Below are positions 1 through 5,612 of a stretch of DNA of 8,597 nt, piece after piece. A program made the position numbers and the translations under genes. This DNA comes from an archaeon (GTDB lineage: Archaea; Thermoproteota; QMWL01): assembly GCA_003661605.2 (NCBI GenBank), contig QMWL02000029.1, positions 1 through 8,597 on the forward strand, read 5' to 3'. The notes under the pieces were generated by a model. That model was not told where the DNA came from and ran no database searches. It worked only from the letters and a program-made list of their open reading frames with translations. Each line of letters begins with the position of its first letter. Position 1 is the first letter of the stretch.

Positions 1-75
1 AGCAGTAGTATCAGGAGTAGCGCGTAACGCACCCTTGCGCCGAGAACCTACTTAAAGAGCGTTAGCAGCGACAGG
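1..75 (+). other. Leader of gcvPA, possibly the 3' end of an upstream gene
   Basis: No complete gene is here. One frame starting at base 2 is open for 17 codons and stops with TAA at 53-55. Its GTA-, GCA- and GGA-rich codons resemble those of the neighbouring genes, so it could be the tail of an upstream gene ending about 20 bases before gcvPA. The short peptide does not match the C-termini I know for GcvT or GcvH. I see no clear promoter or Shine-Dalgarno site before the gcvPA start. Confidence 0.25.
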
Positions 76-1434
76 GTGGCCTTCCTCCCGAACATCGGGA
101 AGGCTGAAAGGCATATGCTTCGCTTCCTTGGTCTAGAAAAGCTAGATGATCTATTTGAGGACATTCCTGAAGAAGTTCGCCAGAGATGCTGTTTAGATCA
201 GGTTCCAGAAGCAGTTCCAGAAGTAGTGCTATGGCGATACCTAAACAAACTAGCTGCGCAGAATAGAGCAGAGCCGTACCGTAGATTTGTGGGAGGGGGG
301 TTATATGCACACTATGTTCCAGCAGCAGTCGATTTTATTGCCGCCCGAACGGAGTTTGTAACCTCGTATACTCCTTATCAAGCAGAAGTATCCCAGGGGC
401 TACTACAAGCACTCTTCGAGTACCAGAGTCTTATTGCAGAGCTGTTTGACATGGAGGTTGTTAATGCATCGCTCTACGATGGTGCAACAGCTGTAGGGGA
501 GGCGATACGTATGGCGTTGCGAGTGAGCAAGCGGAAGAAGGTAATAGTTCCTAAGCTTATGCCACCGCACCGACGTAGGGTTTTGCAAGCATACACTACG
601 GCACTCGATTGCAAAATTGTGGAGATAGGTTACGATAATCGAGGGCTTCTAGACCTAGCTGAATTGGAGCAAGAGGTTGATGACGCTACGGCAGCAGTAT
701 ACGTTGAAAACCCGACTTGTTTGGGCGCTTTTGAGGAGCAAATTTTTGAAATATCGGACATTGCTCATAAAAAGGATGCGCTATTAATTGCATATGTAGA
801 CCCAATTAGCTTAGCTATCGTAGAACCGCCAGGGGCGTATGATGCAGATATCGCTGTTGGAGAAGGACAGCCACTAGGTCTTCACCTCGGGTTTGGAGGA
901 GCTTTACTCGGGATCTTTGCGTGTAAGAGGAAGTATCTCATGAAGATGCCGGGTAGGCTTATTGGAGCGACAGTGGATGTGGAAGGGAGACGTGCTTTCT
1001 GCATGACCTTGCAAACGAGGGAGCAGCATATTAGGAGAGAACGTGCAACATCTAATATATGCACCAACGAGAGCTTGTCGGCGATTACTGCTGCAGCCTA
1101 CCTAGCGCTTTTAGGACCACAGGGGCTTAGAAGAGTCTGTGAAGCGGTTCTTGCCAACACTGCATACCTCGCTAGGAGGCTTAACACATTACCAGGGGTT
1201 ACAGCACCAGCATTTGAAGGAGTCTGCTACTTCAGGGAAATACCGGCTCGCTTTGACGGATGGTTAGCACGAGAGATTCGTGAAATGTGCATTAAGAGAG
1301 GCATTGATCCTGGACTGGACCTCGGTACATGGTTTGAGGGTTTTGAACGGATTCTTTTGGCATGCACTACCGAGGTTCATCAGAAGGAGGATCTTGATCG
1401 TCTTGTAAGTGTACTAGCAGAATTGGTGCGTTGA
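76..1434 (+). CDS. gcvPA: Glycine decarboxylase (P-protein) subunit 1, GcvPA
   Basis: This is the alpha half of the split glycine decarboxylase. With GcvPB it forms the cytoplasmic P-protein, which decarboxylates glycine and passes the aminomethyl group to lipoyl-GcvH. The 452-residue length suits the family (about 440-450). Visible hallmarks are the N-terminal FLPNIG segment followed by a DLFEDIP motif, the highly conserved YTPYQAEVSQG block (residues 98-108), the YDGATA block (from residue 134), a Gly-rich segment near residue 275 and an ENPTCLG-type segment near residue 210. The PLP-binding lysine is absent, as expected, because it sits in GcvPB. The GTG start at 76 is chosen because the next residues match the family N-terminus; no good Shine-Dalgarno site precedes it. 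The stop overlaps the gcvPB start by four bases (TTGA). Neither gcvT nor gcvH is in the window. The assignment is firm. Confidence 0.96.
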   Translation: MAFLPNIGKAERHMLRFLGLEKLDDLFEDIPEEVRQRCCLDQVPEAVPEVVLWRYLNKLAAQNRAEPYRRFVGGGLYAHYVPAAVDFIAARTEFVTSYTPYQAEVSQGLLQALFEYQSLIAELFDMEVVNASLYDGATAVGEAIRMALRVSKRKKVIVPKLMPPHRRRVLQAYTTALDCKIVEIGYDNRGLLDLAELEQEVDDATAAVYVENPTCLGAFEEQIFEISDIAHKKDALLIAYVDPISLAIVEPPGAYDADIAVGEGQPLGLHLGFGGALLGIFACKRKYLMKMPGRLIGATVDVEGRRAFCMTLQTREQHIRRERATSNICTNESLSAITAAAYLALLGPQGLRRVCEAVLANTAYLARRLNTLPGVTAPAFEGVCYFREIPARFDGWLAREIREMCIKRGIDPGLDLGTWFEGFERILLACTTEVHQKEDLDRLVSVLAELVR

Positions 1435-2975
1435 AATCGTTTCAGCAAGCACGGTGGGAGGAACCGCTTCTGTGGGAACTTTCACTTGAGGGAAGAAGTG
1501 GTTGTTTACCACCGGTTGACGAACGCGTAATTAGGGAGGTTGGCAGTGTAGAGGAGTTAGTTCCGGATAAGATACGAAGAAAATCCTCGCTTGACCTACC
1601 GGAGTTAACGGAGAACATGGTGGTACGTCACTTCGTTCGGTTATCCCAGATGACCTTCTGCGTAGATACGGGGATGTATCCTCTGGGTAGTTGTACGATG
1701 AAGTACACGCCAAAAGCGGCGGAAGCTGCTGCAGCACTCCCAGGGTTTAGAGACATTCACCCGCTTCAACACGAGGACACAGTTCAGGGCGCTCTAAGGC
1801 TGATGTATGAACTCCAACAGATCCTAGCAGGTATCGCAGGACTTCCTGGGGTTTCTCTTCAACCTCCTGCAGGAGCAGCTGGGGAGTTTGCAGGGTGCCT
1901 GATAATCAGAAAGTACTTCGAGGAGCGAGGTGAGGTAGATCGGAGAACCGAGATGCTAATACCAGATTCAGCGCATGGTACGAACCCTGCAAGTGCAGCG
2001 ATGGCGGGATTTGAAGTTGTAGTGATTCCGAGTGGGTCTGATGGTTTGATCGATCTTGAGGCGTTGAAAGCAACGGTATCAGAAAGAACTGCGGGAATCA
2101 TGTTAACAAACCCAAACACCCTCGGATTATTTGAGAAGAACATCCTAGACATAACACGCATCGTCCATGAGGTAGGAGGGCTGGTCTACTACGATGGTGC
2201 AAATCTCAACGCAATAATGGGATGGGCAAGACCCGGTGATATGGGAGTTGATATCATGCATTTTAATCTCCATAAAACGTTCGGGGCTCCACATGGAGGA
2301 GGAGGTCCGGGATCAGGTCCTATTGCAGTTAGTAAGGAGCTTGAGGAGTACCTGCCTGTTCCCGTTGTAGCATATGATGAAGAGAGAGATCGCTACTATC
2401 TTGATTACAACAGACCTAAGAGTATAGGGAAGGTGCACGGATTCTTCGGGAATTTTCCCGTTCTCGTTAAGGCCTACGTGTACATCAGGTTAATGGGCAG
2501 AGGAGGACTAAAGCGCGCTGCCGCTCACGCAGTTCTCGCCTCTAACTACCTTGCTCGGAGAACGGAGGTCTTGCGAGGATTGAAGCTCTCGCACGCGCCG
2601 CACCTGTTAAGAAAACACGAGTTTGTGCTAACAGCAACAGAGCTTAAAGCACAGCGAGGTGTAACTGCGGGGGACATTGCAAAACGGATTCTCGACTTTG
2701 GACTTCACGCACCTACGATGTACTTCCCCTTAATAGTGAAGGAGGCGCTTATGGTTGAACCTACCGAGACTGAACCCCTAGAAACCCTAGACTCCTACGC
2801 AGAAGTGCTATCACAGATAGTGAATGAAGCATGGAGTAGCCCGGAGCAGGTGAAGCGAGCACCTTACGCTACAACGGTGCGAAGAGTGGATGAGGTGCGC
2901 GCTGCACGCCCTAAAACACGTGCCTTAACATGGAGAGACTTAAAGCGACTAAAGGAGAAGGAAGGTAGCATATAG
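1431..2975 (+). CDS. gcvPB: Glycine decarboxylase (P-protein) subunit 2, GcvPB
   Basis: This is the PLP-carrying beta half of the split glycine decarboxylase, working with GcvPA. The 514 residues are slightly on the long side for the family. Motifs in order are the N-terminal QARWEEPLLWELS segment, LGSCTMKYTPK (residues 85-95), a QPPAGAAGEFAG segment, DSAHGTNPAS (residues 179-188, whose histidine is expected to stack on the PLP ring), NLHKTF with the Schiff-base lysine K282, and the glycine-rich HGGGGPGSGP stretch just after it. The C-terminal half contains the usual PTMYFPL and EPTETE segments. The start is TTG at 1431, overlapping the gcvPA stop. There is no Shine-Dalgarno site, so translation probably depends on coupling with gcvPA, which would favour equal amounts of the two subunits. 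All catalytic residues I can check are present. Confidence 0.97.
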   Translation: MKSFQQARWEEPLLWELSLEGRSGCLPPVDERVIREVGSVEELVPDKIRRKSSLDLPELTENMVVRHFVRLSQMTFCVDTGMYPLGSCTMKYTPKAAEAAAALPGFRDIHPLQHEDTVQGALRLMYELQQILAGIAGLPGVSLQPPAGAAGEFAGCLIIRKYFEERGEVDRRTEMLIPDSAHGTNPASAAMAGFEVVVIPSGSDGLIDLEALKATVSERTAGIMLTNPNTLGLFEKNILDITRIVHEVGGLVYYDGANLNAIMGWARPGDMGVDIMHFNLHKTFGAPHGGGGPGSGPIAVSKELEEYLPVPVVAYDEERDRYYLDYNRPKSIGKVHGFFGNFPVLVKAYVYIRLMGRGGLKRAAAHAVLASNYLARRTEVLRGLKLSHAPHLLRKHEFVLTATELKAQRGVTAGDIAKRILDFGLHAPTMYFPLIVKEALMVEPTETEPLETLDSYAEVLSQIVNEAWSSPEQVKRAPYATTVRRVDEVRAARPKTRALTWRDLKRLKEKEGSI

Positions 2976-2980
2976 CTAGC

Positions 2981-3277
2981 TTGGTGTTAGGATCGAGATT
3001 GGAGAAAAGGGTTCGAGAGGCGGTATCGAATGTCATAGATCCCGAAACAGGTCTAAGCTTGGGAGATATGCGGCTGATAGACAAGGTAAAGGAGGTCGAA
3101 CCTGGTGTTGTACATATCGAGTTTCACCTAACATCTCCCGCTTGCCCTCTCGCGCTTACTATAGCATGGCAGGTGAAGAAGCGCGCGGAGGCTGTAGAGG
3201 GAGTTAAGCAAGTGCGAATTACTCTTAAAGACCATATGTTCTCTGATCAGATCAATAAGTACCTCAATCAGTCCTAA
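2981..3277 (+). CDS. DUF59/MIP18-family (SufT-like) iron-sulfur assembly protein
   Basis: This small cytoplasmic protein of 98 residues has the DUF59 fold used by SufT, PaaD and MIP18 proteins, which help load iron-sulfur clusters onto target enzymes. The sequence shows the family's VIDPE motif (residues 18-22), a following LSLGDMRLI segment, and the conserved cysteine in TSPACPL (Cys55). After that come a helix and the VEGVKQVRI strand. The tail is unlike the common form, which has a DPPW-type segment; here it ends in a DHMFSDQINKYL segment. It starts five bases after the gcvPB stop, so it is surely co-transcribed with gcvPA-gcvPB. TTG at 2981 and GTG at 2984 are both possible starts. A link to GcvP is inferred from the operon only: the H-protein needs lipoate, and lipoyl synthase is a heavy user of iron-sulfur clusters. 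The last 14 bases overlap the opposing methylthiotransferase gene. Confidence 0.88.
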   Translation: MVLGSRLEKRVREAVSNVIDPETGLSLGDMRLIDKVKEVEPGVVHIEFHLTSPACPLALTIAWQVKKRAEAVEGVKQVRITLKDHMFSDQINKYLNQS

Positions 3278-4538
3278 CAGGCTTTCCGTAAAGCGCGAAA
3301 GGAGAAACACGTTCTATGAGGACGCGGATCCATCGACCTTGATATGAGCGCGTCCAATCTGGCAGTATCACTGGTTTGTAGTTCCTAGTCCGTCCCTCCA
3401 TACCCCCAAACGGAGCGGCACCTGTGATGAGAGCGTTAACGATAATTCCCTCATATAGTACATTTCTTTCTAAGCAGATCCTACGAACAAGCTTCGATAA
3501 TACTCGTGATCGTTCCTTAACTACTTGTGAGGGCAGTTGCTTCAGTTTTGCCGCGGGAGTTCCTGGTCTAGGAGTGAATTTAGCGACGTTAACGATATCA
3601 GGTTTAGCCTTCTGAAGAATCGAAACAGTTGCACGAAAGTCTTCCTCTGTTTCGCCTGGAAAGCCTACGATTATGTCTGTGGCTATAGACATATCAGGGA
3701 ATGCGCAACGGATTCTTTCAATTAAGGAAAGCCACTCCTCAGCAGTATACTGGCGGTTCATCTTTTTGAGTATCTGATTACTACCGCTCTGGAGAGGAAT
3801 GTGTAGGAAGCGGTAAAGTTTGTTGGGATACTTTCTGAAGATTTGAAGTAGATCGTCGATAAAGCGAATCAAATGATTTGGGTTCATCATCCCTATACGA
3901 ACAACAAAGTCTCGGTCTATGCTACAAATCTGCTCCAGTAGTTCAGGCAAGGTATACCCGACGTCTAGTCCGTAAGCACCGGTATCTTGCGCCGTTAGGT
4001 AGATTTCAAACGCTCCCCGCTCTGTTAAACACCGAACAGCATCAACTATAGTCTCAGGAGGAAAACTGCGAAGACTGCCTCGTGCGAGCCGTACAATGCA
4101 AAAGGAGCATTCCCCTACGCAACCGTACGCGATGGGTAGGAAAGCGCGTCCATCTTGGTGGAGAAGAGGGATGCGGTTCGATCGGACGCCCTCGATAAAA
4201 CTGCCCTTTGGTGCGGAGATAGCCTCTAGGATATGCTCAGAGGCATTCCAAGGAAGTAGAATTGCTTCAGGGAAGACCTTTCGAAGAAGCTTGCTCTGAA
4301 CGCGTGGCATGCAGCCTGCTATGATGACACGCTGATTGCCTAGTTGACGCAGTTTTTGTAAGTAAGCGAGAACGCGATGTTCAACGGGTTGGCGTACTGT
4401 ACAGGTGTTTACTATAACAACATCTGCATCCTCCGGACTCTTTACTGGTATATGACCGTGCTTCTGAAGAATTTCTTGAATTAGAAGGCTATCTGCTTTG
4501 TTGAGGGCACAGCCGAAGGTCCTTATGTAAAATCGCAT
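3264..4538 (-). CDS. tRNA threonylcarbamoyladenosine methylthiotransferase, archaeal/eukaryotic type (e-MtaB-like)
   Basis: This radical-SAM enzyme is expected to add a methylthio group to t6A at position 37 of tRNAs reading ANN codons (giving ms2t6A). The 424 residues show the three-part MiaB/MtaB layout. The N-terminal domain carries three cluster cysteines, C10 (in TFGCALNKADS), C46 (NTCTVRQP) and C76 (AGCMPR). The radical-SAM motif CxxxCxxC is formed by C140, C144 and C147 (GCVGECSFC). A C-terminal TRAM domain spans roughly residues 358-424 with a GRTRNYKP segment at 382-389. The GC-LNKADS signature and the TRAM motif resemble the archaeal and CDKAL1-like branch more than bacterial MiaB, MtaB or RimO. 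The ATG at 4536-4538 lies only nine residues before C10, so the start is well fixed; no Shine-Dalgarno site precedes it, suggesting a leaderless or very short-leader mRNA. Its substrate is inferred from the family. Confidence 0.92.
   Translation of the reverse strand: MRFYIRTFGCALNKADSLLIQEILQKHGHIPVKSPEDADVVIVNTCTVRQPVEHRVLAYLQKLRQLGNQRVIIAGCMPRVQSKLLRKVFPEAILLPWNASEHILEAISAPKGSFIEGVRSNRIPLLHQDGRAFLPIAYGCVGECSFCIVRLARGSLRSFPPETIVDAVRCLTERGAFEIYLTAQDTGAYGLDVGYTLPELLEQICSIDRDFVVRIGMMNPNHLIRFIDDLLQIFRKYPNKLYRFLHIPLQSGSNQILKKMNRQYTAEEWLSLIERIRCAFPDMSIATDIIVGFPGETEEDFRATVSILQKAKPDIVNVAKFTPRPGTPAAKLKQLPSQVVKERSRVLSKLVRRICLERNVLYEGIIVNALITGAAPFGGMEGRTRNYKPVILPDWTRSYQGRWIRVLIERVSPFALYGKPVRTD
3281..3294 (+). 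other. Small hairpin just after the DUF59 stop
   Basis: GCTTT and AAAGC form a five-pair stem around a four-base loop, starting four bases after the TAA of the DUF59 gene. It lacks a T-run, so it is not a standard intrinsic terminator for the gcv operon. It also lies inside the 3' coding part of the opposing methylthiotransferase gene, and short stems like this occur by chance. It is recorded because no other terminator candidate is visible at this convergent junction. Confidence 0.15.
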
Positions 4539-4545
4539 GTAGGAT

Positions 4546-4574
4546 ACGATAAATCATGCTTGCTAAAGGATTAA
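4546..4574 (-). promoter_or_regulatory. Candidate promoter for the methylthiotransferase gene
   Basis: Read on the minus strand, TATCGT (4551-4546) matches four of six bases of a bacterial -10 box and ends seven bases before the ATG, which would give a leaderless transcript. TTAATC (4574-4569), 17 bases upstream, is only a poor -35 match. The position, the lack of a Shine-Dalgarno site and the divergent neighbour make a promoter here likely in principle, but the exact boxes are uncertain, and if the host is archaeal they do not apply. Confidence 0.2.
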
Positions 4575-4597
4575 GGTTTGGGGTTGCTCAAACTGAG

Positions 4598-4627
4598 TTT
4601 ACATAATGGGGTATACAGGCTTATCAA
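4598..4627 (+). promoter_or_regulatory. Candidate promoter for the 88-residue protein gene
   Basis: TTTACA (4598-4603) is a five-of-six match to a bacterial -35 box, followed after 18 bases by TATCAA (4622-4627), four of six for a -10 box. The start of transcription would fall near 4634. In an archaeal reading, the overlapping GTTTACATAATG (4597-4608) could instead be a TATA-like element with a start near 4630. Both readings give a leader of about 35 bases before the ATG at 4668. Confidence 0.3.
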
Positions 4628-4644
4628 ATTGTTTATTGAATAAG
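4620..4644 (+). repeat. AT-rich dyad in the leader region of the small-protein gene
   Basis: CTTAT at 4620-4624 pairs with ATAAG at 4640-4644, and after one bulged A the stem continues with CAA (4625-4627) against TTG (4636-4638). Nested in the right half is an 11-base palindrome, TTATTgAATAA (4633-4643). The element overlaps the candidate -10 box and transcription start, a position that suits an operator. It is AT-rich and thermally weak, so a regulator-binding site is a better guess than a stable RNA hairpin. Confidence 0.3.
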
Positions 4645-4656
4645 TGAGAATGAAGC

Positions 4657-4665
4657 GAGGGGGAG
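4657..4665 (+). promoter_or_regulatory. Shine-Dalgarno site that fixes the small-protein start
   Basis: The purine run GAGGGGGAG precedes the ATG at 4668. The GAGG core (4657-4660) has a seven-base spacing, which is ideal. This favours ATG 4668 over the in-frame GTG at 4644 and ATG at 4650, both of which lie upstream of the site and have no such sequence of their own. It is the only convincing ribosome binding site in the window. Confidence 0.6.
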
Positions 4666-4667
4666 AG

Positions 4668-4934
4668 ATGATCGAAAGTAAACTCAAGCTGGAAACATTG
4701 GCAGATGTCCTTAATGCTCACCATGTGGTTGAATCTGATTCACAAATAACACCTGTGTCAGCGGTGGTAGCGATGGATGCGCCTGTCACAGTTACCGCTG
4801 TGGTAAGACATGTGAATGAGGCAGCGCTGCTGGATGAAGTCCTAAGTAGGATACCAAACCTCGAAGAGGAAGCGCAAGTTGGCAGAACGAATCGCTTGCT
4901 GCCGCTGGAGCTTCCTGATTTAGAAGCGGCGTAG
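4668..4934 (+). CDS. Hypothetical protein, 88 residues, family not recognised
   Basis: I do not recognise this protein. It is short and acidic, has no cysteine, no signal peptide and no membrane segment, so it is probably soluble and cytoplasmic. The N-terminal part looks helical (residues about 4-20, LKLETLADVLNAHHVV). A Val/Ala-rich stretch around residues 28-46 (TPVSAVVAMDAPVTVTAVV) reads like two beta strands. A second helix (about 49-60, NEAALLDEVLSRI) leads into an acidic linker and a Leu/Pro-rich tail. Coding status is supported by a good Shine-Dalgarno site, an ATG start and codon choice like that of the neighbours. It is transcribed away from the methylthiotransferase gene, and its last 15 bases overlap the end of the opposing PHP gene. 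A longer form from GTG 4644 is possible but less likely. Confidence 0.68.
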   Translation: MIESKLKLETLADVLNAHHVVESDSQITPVSAVVAMDAPVTVTAVVRHVNEAALLDEVLSRIPNLEEEAQVGRTNRLLPLELPDLEAA

Positions 4935-5612
4935 TCTGTAGGGAAGGGAGAGTATAATTTCTCCAAAGCGCACCGGGATAGGAGTAGGTTTCCCTGAGCC
5001 ACGGGTACGTTTCTTTGCAATTGCGTCTATCAGATCGTCGAGTGTTTCGCAGAGAGTATCCGTAACGGTGTAGCAATTGCCGATCGAATACGGGCTATGT
5101 GCATCGCTTCCGCCTGTCGTAGCGAGTTGGTAGCGGTTTGCGTACTCCTGGGCCAGTGCAGAGGACCTCCTGAAAGGAATGCTCTTTGCGTTGTGCGTCT
5201 CTACAGCGTGAACAGGAAGCTTGCTAGTTGGTTTTGGCAGGCGAAGGCTTAGCGTGAAGGGGTGTGCAAGTACGAGAATGCCTGATTCAGCTTTAGCTAG
5301 TTCAGAGAGCTGTAGTAGTGGGATACCGTCTTCTGCAAAGAACCCTAGAGTGAGGATGTGAAACCCCTCTCTTACACGCACCTCAGACCCTCCCACAACG
5401 AGTAAGTTTTCTGGAGCAGCGTTAGCAACTTCTCGAAAGGCAGATCTGGCGACATGTGAAGGCTTGTGGTGGGTTACTATAGCAATGCCCGATAATCCAC
5501 GTTGTATTGCGATCCTAGGAACTACGTTTGGTCGGAGGCTTGAGTCTCCTGAGTGGATCGTGTGAATGTGAAGGTCTATGCGAGGTAGACTATTCTGGTC
5601 GCTTTTTCGCAA
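4920..5612 (-). CDS. PHP-domain metal-dependent phosphoesterase
   Basis: This is a stand-alone PHP-domain protein of 230 residues, a class of metal-dependent phosphoesterases acting on small phosphorylated molecules; the actual substrate cannot be read from the sequence. The metal-site motifs are all visible: DLHIHT (H15, H17), a GD at 22-23, THH (47-49, with H49 in the ligand position and H48 where Asp is usual in TDH), GSE (E77), AHPF (H117), ETHN (H140) and GGSDAH (D170, H172). The C-terminal part after GGSDAH follows the usual pattern of such proteins, with a helix before a Gly/Pro-rich end. The start is TTG at 5612 and lies inside the last codons of metG, giving a 23-base overlap. No other start codon precedes DLHIHT closely, so it is probably translated by coupling with metG. 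The 3' end overlaps the opposing 88-residue protein gene by 15 bases. Confidence 0.9.
   Translation of the reverse strand: MRKSDQNSLPRIDLHIHTIHSGDSSLRPNVVPRIAIQRGLSGIAIVTHHKPSHVARSAFREVANAAPENLLVVGGSEVRVREGFHILTLGFFAEDGIPLLQLSELAKAESGILVLAHPFTLSLRLPKPTSKLPVHAVETHNAKSIPFRRSSALAQEYANRYQLATTGGSDAHSPYSIGNCYTVTDTLCETLDDLIDAIAKKRTRGSGKPTPIPVRFGEIILSLPYRLRRF

Noticed and set aside
1..75. Riboswitch (for example a glycine riboswitch) upstream of gcvPA
   Set aside because: Only 75 bases are visible, and the segment shows no recognisable tandem glycine-aptamer core. An upstream reading frame may occupy much of it.
1859..2161. 100-codon open frame on the minus strand
   Set aside because: It is antisense to the conserved core of gcvPB, including the DSAHGTNPAS region, and has no independent support.
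3281..3294. Intrinsic terminator for the gcv operon
   Set aside because: The stem has only five pairs and no following T-run, and it lies inside the opposing coding sequence; it is listed only as a weak hairpin.
4718..5076. Two overlapping minus-strand open frames of about 95-100 codons
   Set aside because: They are in other frames than the PHP gene and overlap both it and the 88-residue protein. Their products are low in complexity and no ribosome binding site is seen. The plus-strand frame has a proper Shine-Dalgarno site and start.
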